Assembly (NCBI GenBank): GCA_944386175.1
Contig: CALXAB010000001.1
Location: 1 to 47,644, forward strand
DNA from: an uncultured Clostridia bacterium
GTDB lineage: Bacteria; Bacillota; Clostridia; TANB77; CAG-508
Reading direction: 5' to 3'
DNA: 47,644 nt
Shown here: in pieces, positions 8,419-17,924 of the stretch
Position numbering within the stretch: the stretch's first letter is position 1
Layout: each line of letters begins with the position of its first letter
Program-made: the position numbers and the translations under genes
Notes under the pieces: generated by a model
What the model was told of the DNA's origin: nothing
Databases searched by the model: none
The model's input: the letters and a program-made list of their open reading frames with translations, nothing else

Positions 8419-11400
8419 ATGCCAAAAAGAAAAGATATAAAAACTGTATTAGTAATTGGTTCTGGACCAATTGTAATTGGACAAGCAGCAGAATTTGATT
8501 ATGCAGGAACACAAGCTTGTTTAGCTTTAAAAGAAGAAGGATATAAAGTAATACTAGTTAATTCAAACCCAGCAACGATTATGACAGATACAACGATTGC
8601 AGATAAAGTATATATGGAACCATTAACATTAGAATATGTTGCAAAAATCATTAGATATGAAAGACCAGATGCTATTTTACCAGGAATTGGAGGACAAACT
8701 GGTTTAAATATTGCCATGCAGTTATACAAAAAGGGGATTCTACAAGAGTGTCAAGTAGAATTATTAGGTACAAGTAGTGAAAGTATTGAAAGAGCAGAAG
8801 ATAGGGAAAAATTTAAAGAATTATGCCAAGAATTAGGAGAACCTGTTTTAGAATCTATTATTGCAGAATCTGAAGAAGAGGGAATAGCAGCAGCTAATAA
8901 AATTGGATATCCTGTTGTGTTAAGACCAGCTTTTACTTTAGGAGGAACTGGTGGAGGATTTGCAGATAATGAAAAAGAATTAAAAGAATTAATTAAACAT
9001 GCTTTAACACTTTCTCCAGTTAATCAAGTGTTAGTAGAAAAAAGTATCAAAGGATATAAAGAGATTGAATATGAAGTAATGAGAGATCATAATGATACAG
9101 CAATTACGATTTGTAATATGGAAAATTTAGACCCGGTAGGGGTTCACACAGGAGATTCGATTGTTGTAGCACCAAGCCAAACATTAACAAACAAAGAATA
9201 TCAATTATTAAGAGATAGCGCTTTAAAAATTATTAGAGCTTTAAAAATAGAGGGTGGTTGTAATGTTCAATTTGCTTTAGACCCACATTCTTTTAATTAT
9301 TATGTTATTGAAGTAAATCCGAGGGTGTCTCGTTCATCAGCGCTAGCCTCAAAAGCAAGTGGATATCCAATTGCTAGAGTTTCAGCAAAAATAGCAGTTG
9401 GTATGCGTTTAGAAGAAATCCCATTAGCAAATACACCAGCAAGTTTTGAACCAGCATTAGACTATATTGTTTGCAAAATTCCAAGATTTCCATTTGATAA
9501 ATTTACATTAGCTTCTAATAAACTAAGTACACAAATGAAGGCAACAGGAGAAGTTATGAGTGTAGGAAGAACATTTGAAGAAAGCTTATTAAAAGCAATC
9601 AGGTCATTAGAAACAGGTGTATGCCATATTTATCATAAGAAATTTGACACAATGGAAACAGAAGACATGATGACATATATAAAAGATGGAACAGATGATA
9701 GAATTTATGCAATTGCAGAACTTATGAGAAGAAATATAGATTTGGGATTAATTTATAACACAACCAAAATTGATATGTTCTTCTTAGAAAAAATTAAAAA
9801 TATTGTTGAAATGGAAAAAGTATTACAAACAAATATGGGAGATATGGATACATTAAAAACCGTTAAGAAAATGGGATTTAGTGATAAATATATTGCAAAA
9901 GTTTGGAAGAAAAAAGAAAGCGATATTTATGAATTAAGAAAGAAAAACAATATATATCCTGTATATAAAATGATAGATACATGTAGTAGTGAGTTTGAAA
10001 GTTATGTACCATATTTCTATTCTACTTATGAGCAGGAAAATGAATCGATTATTAGTGATAAGAAAAAAGTCATTGTATTGGGAGCAGGCCCAATTCGAAT
10101 TGGACAAGGTGTAGAATTTGATTATTCTACTGTGCATGCTGTAAAAACAATAAAAGAAGCAGGATATGAAGCTATTATCATTAATAATAACCCAGAAACT
10201 GTTTCAACAGATTATACCACTAGTGACAAGCTATACTTTGAACCATTAACTTTAGAAGATGTGATGAATATTATTGATTTAGAAAAACCAGAAGGGGTTG
10301 TAGCAGCATTAGGAGGACAAACAGCCATTAACCTTGCAGGACCACTTTCAAAATTAGGTGTTAATATAATTGGTACAGATGTCAATGCGATTGAAAAGGC
10401 AGAAAATAGAGATGCTTTTGAAAATGTGATGAAAGACTTAAAATTATTACAACCAAAAGGAGAGGCTGTAACGAATATAGAAGATGGTATTAAAGTCGCT
10501 AAAGAAATTGGTTATCCAGTATTAGTAAGACCAAGTTATGTATTAGGTGGAAGAGCGATGCAAATTGTTTCTAATCAAAAAGCCTTAGAAAAATATTTGC
10601 AAACAGCGGTGGAAATCAATACAGAACAACCAGTATTAGTAGATAAATATATCACAGGAAAAGAATTAGAAGTAGATGCAGTATGTGACGGCAGGGATGT
10701 CTTTATACCAGGAATTATGGAACATGTTGAAAAAACAGGTATCCATTCAGGAGATAGTATTAGTGTATATCCTACATTTAGTGTTAGTCAAAAAGCAAAA
10801 GATACGATTATAGACTATACAGTAAAATTAGGATTAGGAATTGGAATTGTTGGATTATATAATATTCAATTCATTGTTGACAAAAATGAAGATGTTTATG
10901 TTATAGAAGTAAATCCAAGATCATCAAGAACTGTACCATTTATTTCAAAATCTACGGGATATTCTTTAGCAGATATTGGAACATTAGTCATGCTTGGAAA
11001 ATCTTTAAAAGAACAAGGAATTGATGTGGTATATCCAAAAGAGAAAGAAAAATGGTATGTAAAAGCACCAGCCTTTTCATTCTCAAAATTATCAGGATTA
11101 GATGCCACACTTTCTCCAGAAATGAAATCAACAGGAGAGGCCATTGGGTATGATAAAAAATTAACAAGAGCATTATATAAAGCATTACAATCATCAGGAA
11201 TGAAACTTGCAAATTATGGAACCATATTTGTAACAATTGCAGATAAAGACAAAGAAGAGGCATTGCCATTAATTAGAAGATTTTATAACTTAGGATTTAA
11301 TATAGAAGCAACAAAAGGAACGGCAAAATATTTAAAAGAACATGGTATTAGAACAAGAGTGAAAAAGAAAATTAGTGAAGGTAGTGAAGAGATATTAGAA

Positions 11401-11598
11401 TCATTAAGAAAAGGATATGTTAGTTATGTGATTAACACTAGAAACATTGATTCTATCGACCAAGAAACAGATGGAAGTCATATTAGAAAATGTGCAACAC
11501 AAAATAATGTACCAATGTTTACAGCATTAGATACAGTAAGAGCAGTATTAGATGTATTAGAAGAAATTACACTTGGAATATCAACGATTGATGAATAA
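8419..11598 (+). CDS. carB: Carbamoyl-phosphate synthase large subunit
   Basis: CarB uses bicarbonate, ammonia from CarA and two ATP to make carbamoyl phosphate. The 1059-residue length is typical. Two homologous ATP-grasp halves are visible: [21 protein letters not shown] near the N-terminus and [20 protein letters not shown] from residue ~550. The ATP-grasp loops read [12 protein letters not shown] and SYVLGGRAM, and the metal-binding EVNPR-V/S-SRSS occurs in both halves. The C-terminal ~130 residues ([17 protein letters not shown] onwards) are the MGS-like allosteric domain that binds UMP/ornithine in characterised enzymes. AGGAAGG precedes ATG 8419. With carA it presumably forms one operon controlled by the leader at 6781-7011. 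Confidence 0.97.
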   Translation: MPKRKDIKTVLVIGSGPIVIGQAAEFDYAGTQACLALKEEGYKVILVNSNPATIMTDTTIADKVYMEPLTLEYVAKIIRYERPDAILPGIGGQTGLNIAMQLYKKGILQECQVELLGTSSESIERAEDREKFKELCQELGEPVLESIIAESEEEGIAAANKIGYPVVLRPAFTLGGTGGGFADNEKELKELIKHALTLSPVNQVLVEKSIKGYKEIEYEVMRDHNDTAITICNMENLDPVGVHTGDSIVVAPSQTLTNKEYQLLRDSALKIIRALKIEGGCNVQFALDPHSFNYYVIEVNPRVSRSSALASKASGYPIARVSAKIAVGMRLEEIPLANTPASFEPALDYIVCKIPRFPFDKFTLASNKLSTQMKATGEVMSVGRTFEESLLKAIRSLETGVCHIYHKKFDTMETEDMMTYIKDGTDDRIYAIAELMRRNIDLGLIYNTTKIDMFFLEKIKNIVEMEKVLQTNMGDMDTLKTVKKMGFSDKYIAKVWKKKESDIYELRKKNNIYPVYKMIDTCSSEFESYVPYFYSTYEQENESIISDKKKVIVLGAGPIRIGQGVEFDYSTVHAVKTIKEAGYEAIIINNNPETVSTDYTTSDKLYFEPLTLEDVMNIIDLEKPEGVVAALGGQTAINLAGPLSKLGVNIIGTDVNAIEKAENRDAFENVMKDLKLLQPKGEAVTNIEDGIKVAKEIGYPVLVRPSYVLGGRAMQIVSNQKALEKYLQTAVEINTEQPVLVDKYITGKELEVDAVCDGRDVFIPGIMEHVEKTGIHSGDSISVYPTFSVSQKAKDTIIDYTVKLGLGIGIVGLYNIQFIVDKNEDVYVIEVNPRSSRTVPFISKSTGYSLADIGTLVMLGKSLKEQGIDVVYPKEKEKWYVKAPAFSFSKLSGLDATLSPEMKSTGEAIGYDKKLTRALYKALQSSGMKLANYGTIFVTIADKDKEEALPLIRRFYNLGFNIEATKGTAKYLKEHGIRTRVKKKISEGSEEILESLRKGYVSYVINTRNIDSIDQETDGSHIRKCATQNNVPMFTALDTVRAVLDVLEEITLGISTIDE

Positions 11599-11744
11599 TT
11601 ATATTGTAAATTGTTGTTTATCCCAAATGGTAATTAAGATACCTGATTCTAAATTATTAACTATATCCAAAAACTTGAAAAATAACTAAAATTATATTAA
11701 AATATTATTGTAACTTTTAAATAACATGCAGAAAGGAGTTTTTT

Positions 11745-11969
11745 ATGAGAAAATTCAATATTATGATTGAGGAACGGTGTATAGGTATAACGTATGATGT
11801 CAGTCAAGAAGATATCCAAAATATTATAAGGATATCAACAATATGTATGAAAAATCATTTATCCTTTTTGATAGGAGAAGATGATTTTCAGCATAGATTT
11901 TGTCATATATATGGATATGGTGAAACACTACAAAAATGTTATAATGAGTTAGTCAAGGAATTTTCTTGA
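11745..11969 (+). CDS. Small uncharacterised protein (74 aa)
   Basis: A good AAAGGAG ribosome binding site precedes ATG 11745. The product is acidic, soluble and cysteine-containing (ERCIGITYDVSQEDIQNII, then GEDDFQHRFCHIYGYGE). It has no signal peptide or membrane helix. No family is recognised. It lies between carB and the zeta-toxin gene pair, followed by a short hairpin (AGGAGAGA/TCTCTCCT, 11986-12014) without a U tract, so it may be read into the downstream genes. Confidence 0.55.
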   Translation: MRKFNIMIEERCIGITYDVSQEDIQNIIRISTICMKNHLSFLIGEDDFQHRFCHIYGYGETLQKCYNELVKEFS

Positions 11970-12041
11970 GTATAAAAAACTAAAGAGGAGAGAGAATATG
12001 TTTTTTTCTCTCCTATAATAAAAAATAGAAAGGATAATAAA

Positions 12042-12251
12042 ATGCAAAATCATGTAAAATTAGAAATAGCTTTAGAAGTTATTATTAATAAAATAGCTAA
12101 TGTAATGAATAAAATCAAAACTATTAAAGATGAAAACGAAAGTAGAAAATTAGAAGAATATTTAAAAAAATTATTGGATTTAAAAGAAAGAGCATATAAA
12201 GGAGATTTTGACGCAGTAGAACAAATATTAGAAAGTAAGAAAGAGGTATAA
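12042..12251 (+). CDS. Small helical protein preceding zeta-toxin gene; candidate antitoxin
   Basis: The 69-residue product is Lys/Glu-rich and predicted almost wholly helical (KLEIALEVIINKIANVMNK, LEEYLKKLLDLKERA), with coiled-coil character. GAAAGGATAATAAA precedes the ATG. It ends 6 nt before the zeta-toxin-like gene on the same strand, the position and size expected for an epsilon/PezA-type antitoxin, although it shows no sequence signature of either family. The antitoxin role is inferred purely from position. Confidence 0.55.
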   Translation: MQNHVKLEIALEVIINKIANVMNKIKTIKDENESRKLEEYLKKLLDLKERAYKGDFDAVEQILESKKEV

Positions 12252-12257
12252 CAAATT

Positions 12258-13286
12258 ATGAAAAATAAAGTTAATATGACAGAACATGAACTAAATCAAG
12301 CATTATTAAGAACCCCTCAGGTTATAATTAAGTCTTTACCAGAAGAACCTAAAAATTTATTAAAATATATAACAAGATTAAAAGAACCAACTATTTCGCC
12401 TAATATAAAACCAGAAGTCAAAAAAATGATGTTAGATAATTTACTAAATAATACAGAATATATTTCAACTTTTCTTGCTATAGTTGCTACATTCTTTAAT
12501 AACAAAAAACCGGTAAAACAACCCCAAATGCATATAATATTGGGACAAACTGGTAGTGGAAAAAGTAATTTATCTGCTAAAGTATTGAGCGAAAATGAAA
12601 ATACAGTTATTATTGATTCTGATAAATATAAACATTATAGACCAGATGCAGAAATATTAGCAGAAAAATCTCCTACATTGTATGGTTTTCTCACTGGACC
12701 TGATGCATATGGTCATAGAGATAATATATATGATTATGCTACAAATAATAAATATAATATTTTAATGGAAATTGCTCCATCAATAAAGAATGGATTATTT
12801 AACATCGATATAACAGATCTAATTAATAAAGGATATAAGATAGATGTTCATGTATTAGCTGTTAGTAAATTAAATAGTGCATTATCAATTCATGAGAGAT
12901 ATGAAGGGCAAATAGAAGCAGAATTACCAACTCCTAAACTTACGGATTTAGATAGACACAATGAGTCTTTTCAAGCTCTAAATGATATAATTAAAAATTT
13001 ACAAAATGATAAAGCAATTGGAATAAATATATATAAAAGAGCAAAAAAATATACAGAAATGCCAGAATTAGTATTTCCAAAAGAAGGAAATATTAAATAC
13101 TCATGTCCTTATCAAGCTTTATTGGAAAGTCAACAATTAGATTATAAAAACACTATTTCTCAATTTAATGATAGATATTCTACAATATTAGAGCAAATGG
13201 ATAGAAGAAAAGCTCCTGAAGAACAGTATAATCAAATCTTAGAAATAAGAGAAGAATATCAACAAAAAAGGAGAGTGATCAAATGA
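12258..13286 (+). CDS. Zeta-toxin family kinase
   Basis: The 342-residue product carries a P-loop kinase domain of the zeta toxin/PezT family, whose studied members phosphorylate UDP-N-acetylglucosamine and block peptidoglycan synthesis. Walker A is GQTGSGKS at residues 96-103. It is followed by VIIDSDKYKHYRPD (120-130), matching the IDxDxxR/K substrate-binding segment, and SIHERYEGQ near 210-218 with candidate catalytic arginine 214. The N-terminal ~85 residues are an extension, and the C-terminal ~80 are helical and charged. It follows a 69-aa candidate antitoxin by 6 nt. Unusually, its TGA stop overlaps the prfB start as ATGA (13283-13286). A non-toxin nucleotide kinase role cannot be excluded. 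Confidence 0.75.
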   Translation: MKNKVNMTEHELNQALLRTPQVIIKSLPEEPKNLLKYITRLKEPTISPNIKPEVKKMMLDNLLNNTEYISTFLAIVATFFNNKKPVKQPQMHIILGQTGSGKSNLSAKVLSENENTVIIDSDKYKHYRPDAEILAEKSPTLYGFLTGPDAYGHRDNIYDYATNNKYNILMEIAPSIKNGLFNIDITDLINKGYKIDVHVLAVSKLNSALSIHERYEGQIEAELPTPKLTDLDRHNESFQALNDIIKNLQNDKAIGINIYKRAKKYTEMPELVFPKEGNIKYSCPYQALLESQQLDYKNTISQFNDRYSTILEQMDRRKAPEEQYNQILEIREEYQQKRRVIK

Positions 13287-14396
13287 TAGAATTTGAAGAG
13301 AATAAAAAGATTTTAGATATGCTTAAATCAAAAATATTAGAATTGGGTGGGTCTCTTTGACATAGTTAAAATAGGAAAAGAATTAAAAGATTTGGAAAAA
13401 CAAACATTAGAAGAAACATTTTGGTCAAATAGCAAGAATACAACTCAGGTTTTAGCAAGAATAAAAACTTTAAAAAGAAAATATACAGAATATAACAAAA
13501 TAAGTGAAGAGTTAAATAATTTAATAGAATTATGTGAGTTAATTGAATTAGAACCAGACGAAGAAATAGAAAAAGATATTATAAAAAATACTAAAAAATT
13601 AGAAAAAGAGGTTGAAAAATTAGAAATAGAAACATTATTTTCGGAAAAATATGATAATAATAATGCAATTGTAACAATACATCCAGGTGCGGGAGGTACA
13701 GAATCACAAGATTGGGCAGAAATGTTATATAGAATGTATTCTAGATGGGCAAACAAAAATGAATTTGAAATTAAAGAATTAGACTATCTAGAAGGAGAAG
13801 AGGCAGGAATAAAAAGTGTAACATTTGAAATTATAGGAGAAAATGCATATGGATATATGAAATGTGAAAAAGGTGTACATAGACTAGTAAGAATCTCTCC
13901 ATTTGATTCAGGAGGAAGAAGACATACCTCATTTGCTTCAATAGAAGTTTTACCAGAAATCACAGATGACATAGAGGTAGATATAAATCCTGATGATTTA
14001 CGAGTTGACACATATCGAGCTTCTGGTGCTGGAGGGCAACATATTAATAAAACATCATCAGCAGTAAGAATTACGCATATTCCAACAAATATTGTTGTAG
14101 CTTGTCAATCTGAACGTTCTCAAATTCAAAATAGAGAAACAGCAATGCGAATGTTAAAATCCAAATTATTAGATTTAAAAGAAAAAGAACAAAAAGAAAA
14201 AATTGAAGATTTAAAAGGAGAACAAAAAGATATTGCATGGGGGAGTCAAATTCGTTCATATGTATTCTGTCCATATACTATGGTTAAAGACCATCGAACA
14301 AATTATGAAGTAGGCAATGTTGAAGCTGTAATGAATGGTGAAATAGATGATTTTATGGAAGAATATTTAAAAAGGGGTCGTTCCTTCAATTCTTAA
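13283..14396 (+). CDS. prfB: Peptide chain release factor 2, programmed +1 frameshift
   Basis: RF2 terminates translation at UGA and UAA. The CDS is a join: 13283-13357, then 13359-14396. ATG 13283 has AAGGAGAG 8 nt upstream. Twenty-five codons run to CTT, then in-frame TGA C at 13358-13361, the classical CUU UGA C autoregulatory shift site with upstream GGGTGGG. After the +1 shift the protein continues D-I-V-K-I-G-K-E-L. RF2 signatures are the SPF anticodon motif in VRISPFDSGG and GAGGQHIN for peptide release. The start overlaps the zeta-toxin stop (ATGA). The last codons (RGRSFNS) and the stop lie in the degenerate end of the downstream fold-back repeat. Confidence 0.96.
13346..13361 (+). 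promoter_or_regulatory. prfB programmed frameshift site
   Basis: GGTGGGTCTCTTTGAC: an internal Shine-Dalgarno-like G-rich block, then CTT TGA C. Slow RF2-dependent termination at the UGA allows the +1 slip, the known RF2 autoregulation. The site also shows that UGA is read as stop in this organism. Confidence 0.95.
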
Positions 14397-14843
14397 AATT
14401 GCCACAGGGGACGGGTTATTTTGGCACTACTAGGGGACGTTCCTCAATCCCTAAAATTCGGGAACATGGGGACAGACCTTCCAAGTTTAATATCCCCTCC
14501 CTCACTCCATAGTAATCCCATTATCCTCAAATATGTGATTTTTCGGTTCAATATATAATTTAAAAAATTCTAAATTAATTTTTTGGCACCCTTTCACTTA
14601 GTCCGAGCTAACGCTCGACGTGAACATTTTCCAAAAAATTAATAAAGAATTTCTAAAATTATTCCAATCACATTCAAATCACATATTTGAGGATAATGGG
14701 ATTACTATGGAGTGAGGGAGGGGATATTAAACTTGGAAGGTCTGTCCCCATGTTCCCGAATTTTAGGGATTGAGGAACGTCCCCTAGTAGTGCCAAAATA
14801 ACCCGTCCCCTGTGGCAATTTTAAGAATTGAAAGAACGTCTCC
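14374..14843. mobile_element. 470-bp fold-back element with 157-bp perfect inverted arms
   Basis: Bases 14385-14541 are perfectly complementary to 14676-14832. Imperfect pairing continues outward to about 14374 and 14843. The 134-nt centre holds a core shared with the element at 32801-32990 and a hairpin CGAGC-TAAC-GCTCG (14604-14617). Each arm contains two GGGGACG-type boxes. No ORF is present, so this is a MITE-like, non-autonomous repeat. The outer end forms the last codons and stop of prfB. Confidence 0.85.
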
Positions 14844-14851
14844 TAAAGAGG

Positions 14852-14880
14852 TTGACTTTAACAGATTTAATACATATAAT
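14852..14880 (+). promoter_or_regulatory. Promoter of the aspartate kinase gene
   Basis: TTGACT (14852-14857) and TATAAT (14875-14880) are separated by exactly 17 nt. The site lies just outside the fold-back element and 60 nt before the start codon. Confidence 0.75.
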
Positions 14881-14939
14881 ATAAATAGTTATATTTATAA
14901 TTAAATAAACTTTTATATTATTATAAAGAAGGTGCCAAA

Positions 14940-15899
14940 ATGGACACAATAGTATTAAAATTTGGAGGGAGTTCAGTTGCAGATAATGAAAAATTAAAAA
15001 AAGTAGCTGAAAAAATTATTAATTTATACGAGAAAGATAACAATATTGTTGTTATACTTTCAGCTCAAGGAAAAACTACTGACAGATTAATTAAAGAAGC
15101 AGAAGAATTGTCAAATTCAGTTAGTGATAGGGAAATGGATATGTTATTAAGTACAGGAGAACAAATTTCTATTGCTAAATTAAGTATATTACTAAATTCT
15201 TTAGGATATCAAGCAATATCATTAACTGGATGGCAAGCAGGTATTTATACAAACAATACCAATAAAAATGCACTTATAGAAAATATTAATACATCAAGAA
15301 TTCAAAAAGAATTAAAAGAAAGGAAAATTGTTATTATAGCAGGTTTTCAGGGAATAAATGAAAACATGGATATAACAACATTCGGAAGAGGCGGCTCAGA
15401 TACTACAGCTGTTGCTGTTGCTTCAGCTTTAAAAGCTAAAAATTGCTATATTTTTTCAGATGTTGACGGAGTATATACAACAGATCCTAATAAGATATCA
15501 GAAGCTAAAAAATTGTCAGCATTATCATATGATGAAATGTTAGAGATTTCAAGTGAGGGAGCAAAGGTTCTTCATAATAGAAGTATTGAAATAGGGGAGA
15601 AATATAAAATACCTATTATTACTAAATCTACTTTTAATAATAAGCCAGGTACAGTAATATCTGATATTATTGAAGAAAATACAATTAAAAGTGTTGTAAA
15701 AAAAGATTGTTCTAGAATATCTATTATTGGTAATGGTATTATTAGAAATATATCAGCAATAAAAAATGTTTTAGACATTATTGAAAAAGATAAATTGGAT
15801 ATGTTAGAGTTTGATGTTTCAGAAAGTAAAATTAGTATAGTCTTTAAAAATATTATAGATGATAAAATTTTAGAGAAAATTCATAAAACAATGGTATAG
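14940..15899 (+). CDS. lysC: Aspartate kinase, short form with one ACT region
   Basis: Aspartate kinase makes aspartyl phosphate, the first step to Lys, Thr, Met and diaminopimelate. The catalytic amino-acid-kinase domain (residues ~1-235) shows VLKFGGSSVAD, SAQGKTTDRL, STGEQISIA, GFQGI, FGRGGSDTTAVA and DVDGVYTTDPN. Only ~80 residues follow (from SRISIIGNGI), enough for about one ACT domain, whereas usual monofunctional enzymes of ~400 residues have two. The reading frame ends cleanly at TAG before a strong terminator, so this is a shortened protein rather than an obvious frameshift. Feedback inhibition by lysine or threonine may be altered. GAAGGTG precedes ATG 14940. Confidence 0.85.
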   Translation: MDTIVLKFGGSSVADNEKLKKVAEKIINLYEKDNNIVVILSAQGKTTDRLIKEAEELSNSVSDREMDMLLSTGEQISIAKLSILLNSLGYQAISLTGWQAGIYTNNTNKNALIENINTSRIQKELKERKIVIIAGFQGINENMDITTFGRGGSDTTAVAVASALKAKNCYIFSDVDGVYTTDPNKISEAKKLSALSYDEMLEISSEGAKVLHNRSIEIGEKYKIPIITKSTFNNKPGTVISDIIEENTIKSVVKKDCSRISIIGNGIIRNISAIKNVLDIIEKDKLDMLEFDVSESKISIVFKNIIDDKILEKIHKTMV

Positions 15900-15932
15900 A
15901 GATAGGCATAACACACCTATCTCTATTTTTTT
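15898..15932 (+). terminator. Terminator after aspartate kinase gene
   Basis: AGAGATAGG pairs with CCTATCTCT (15916-15924) and is followed by A and seven T. It separates this gene from the convergent PhoH-family gene. Confidence 0.9.
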
Positions 15933-15937
15933 ACAAA

Positions 15938-17302
15938 TTACAAAATTTGGGCAGCAATTTTAGCAAGGTTACTTCTTACGGACTCATCGTCGTCTAAAGT
16001 AATCTGCCATGCTAAAGGAATATTTTTCATTTTTTCAGAAAGATAAACTAATCCATTATTTCGTTCATTCAGATTAGGATTATCTATTTGAGTTGGGTCT
16101 CCTAAAAAAATAAATTTACTTCCCTTACCAGCTCTTGTAACAATAGATTTTATATCTTCTGGATCAATATTCTGTGTTTCATCAATAATGAAAATTGAGT
16201 CTAAAATTGTTCTTCCTCTTAAAAAGCCTATAGGTTGAACCTGTATAATACCACGCTCAAAAAAGTATTCTCCATTCTCCTTATATTTAGTACCTTTTGA
16301 AGAATTATTATCATCTTTGGAATTAAGCAAAACCCGAAGATTATCTTTCAAGCCTCCTAGATGGGGATTAAACTTTTCTTCTATATTTCCTGGTAAAAAA
16401 CCTATTCTTTCTTGTCCAACAGTTTCTACTGGAGAAGACACTAAAATTTGTGAATAAATTTTTTCAGCTTCAGTAGTTTGTTCAAGGGCTACAGCTAATG
16501 ATAGGAATGTTTTCCCAGTACCAGCACCTCCTTTTATGATAACAATAGGAGCTTCTTTGGGATTAGTTAAAAGGGCTTCTAATATCATCCTTTGCCCAGC
16601 ATTTATTGGAGTTATACCATATGGATGATAATCTAAAAAATTGAGTTTTACAATTTCCTGCCCATTATATCTCGCCAATGCAGAAGACCTAGAAAAACTA
16701 TCAGAAATTGATAAAAATAGATTTGGATGCCATTCAATTTTATTATATTGATAGATATCTTTTATATTCATTTTACCAGTTTCAAAAAACATATCTAGTT
16801 TTTCTTTAGATGTCTGACATTTAATTCTTCCTTTATATTGTTCATCGAGAGAAGGAAATAAATTGTCCTTAAAATTTTGTGCTTTTATTCCAATAGAATT
16901 AGCTTTTAATCTCAGAGCAGCATTTTTACTAATTAAAATGACTGGGGTCTTGGGGTTGGATTTCTCAATATCTTTAACAATCTGTAAACATTTTCTGTCA
17001 AAAGAATTTAAAGATAAATTTGATGGGATATTATCATTTGACGATTCTTTAACAAGTTTCAGAATAGAGCCATTTTTCTGTCTAACTCCTGTAGAAGTCA
17101 AACTTGTTATTTTAAAAGAAGAAAGATATTCTAGTATTTTTTTTGCATTTTTTCCTTTCTCGGTATATTCTTGACTTAATTTATCAAGTTGATCTAATAC
17201 CGGAAATGGGATGTTGATTTCATTGTCAGCATCAAAACATAAAGTTGCATCTTCTCTAGAAACTAAAGAATTTGTCCGTAATACAAAAATTTTTTTTGGC
17301 AT
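15938..17302 (-). CDS. PIN-PhoH family protein with degenerate PIN active site
   Basis: The 454-residue product joins an N-terminal PIN domain (~1-150) to a PhoH-type P-loop ATPase (~225-454), the PhoH2 architecture of an RNA helicase/ribonuclease. The ATPase looks intact: IKGGAGTGKTFLSLA (Walker A 258-265), SSPVETVGQERIGFLPG, Walker B FIIDETQNI and FLGDPTQID. In the PIN domain the family motif V-L-D-T-N is VLRTN (Arg9), the E of SEL-E is Gln38, and the D of SKD-x-x-L-R-x-K-A is Asn127. Only Asp102 of the usual four acids remains, so RNase activity is doubtful. AAAGGAG precedes ATG 17302. It is transcribed divergently from yabP. Confidence 0.85.
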   Translation of the reverse strand: MPKKIFVLRTNSLVSREDATLCFDADNEINIPFPVLDQLDKLSQEYTEKGKNAKKILEYLSSFKITSLTSTGVRQKNGSILKLVKESSNDNIPSNLSLNSFDRKCLQIVKDIEKSNPKTPVILISKNAALRLKANSIGIKAQNFKDNLFPSLDEQYKGRIKCQTSKEKLDMFFETGKMNIKDIYQYNKIEWHPNLFLSISDSFSRSSALARYNGQEIVKLNFLDYHPYGITPINAGQRMILEALLTNPKEAPIVIIKGGAGTGKTFLSLAVALEQTTEAEKIYSQILVSSPVETVGQERIGFLPGNIEEKFNPHLGGLKDNLRVLLNSKDDNNSSKGTKYKENGEYFFERGIIQVQPIGFLRGRTILDSIFIIDETQNIDPEDIKSIVTRAGKGSKFIFLGDPTQIDNPNLNERNNGLVYLSEKMKNIPLAWQITLDDDESVRSNLAKIAAQIL

Positions 17303-17375
17303 AGTAATCTCCTTTAATAATAAATTAGTTAATAGTTACAAAATTGCTATCCTCCTTTTATAAAATATAAGATGT

Positions 17376-17395
17376 AGTTCATATATATATGAACT
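17376..17395. promoter_or_regulatory. 20-bp perfect palindrome between phoH-like gene and yabP
   Basis: AGTTCATATATATATGAACT is a perfect palindrome in the 306-nt divergent intergenic region. It could be an operator for a dimeric regulator or a small cruciform; no regulator is identified. The rest of the gap is AT-rich with no gene. Confidence 0.45.
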
Positions 17396-17608
17396 AATTA
17401 CGTCTTTATGTTAATTATTATACAGTATTTTTGTAATTAAATCAATAAAAAATTCATACAATGTATATTTAATTTATGATATTTTTGTGTTCAACCTGTG
17501 AATTTTAAATTTTAAAGACAGAAGTTACTTTTTCTAAGTTCTAATTGAGACAAACTATGAATAAATATAAATATCAGGAAAAATATTTATCAGATAGGGG
17601 AGGATATT

Positions 17609-17908
17609 ATGACTATAGATGAAAGAAAAACAATAAATACTGGAGTAATTCAAAATTTAATATTAGAAAATAGAGGAAAGTTAAGCATATCAGGCGTATT
17701 AGATGTTTTAAGTTTTGATGATCAAGTTGTTATACTTGAAACAGAATTAGGTTTACTTACTGTTAAAGGAGAAAATATAAGAATAAACAAGTTAAGTATT
17801 GATACGTCAGAAGTAATAGTAGAAGGTGATATATCAAATTTGGCTTATAGCGATAAAAACAGTGAAAAAGCTAATAAGGGAAGTTTAATAAGTAAGATAT
17901 TTAAATAA
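17609..17908 (+). CDS. yabP: Sporulation protein YabP
   Basis: The 99-residue product matches the YabP/YqfC family: small beta-rich proteins needed for sporulation, acting in the mother cell and associated with the spore envelope. Visible features are NLILENRGKLSISGVLDVLSF followed by alternating hydrophobic beta strands (VVILETELGLLTVKGENIRI). There is no signal peptide. GGGGAGG precedes ATG 17609. It is followed after 16 nt by yabQ and then by a divIC-like gene, the same order as in Bacillus subtilis, which supports the call and shows the organism carries sporulation genes. No clear sporulation sigma-factor promoter could be assigned by eye. Confidence 0.88.
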   Translation: MTIDERKTINTGVIQNLILENRGKLSISGVLDVLSFDDQVVILETELGLLTVKGENIRINKLSIDTSEVIVEGDISNLAYSDKNSEKANKGSLISKIFK

Positions 17909-17924
17909 AAAAGGAGTTCAAATA

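Noticed and set aside
13347-13382. prfB starting inside the second frame near 13347
   Set aside because: The family N-terminus is encoded in the zero frame from ATG 13283 and joined by the CUU UGA C shift.
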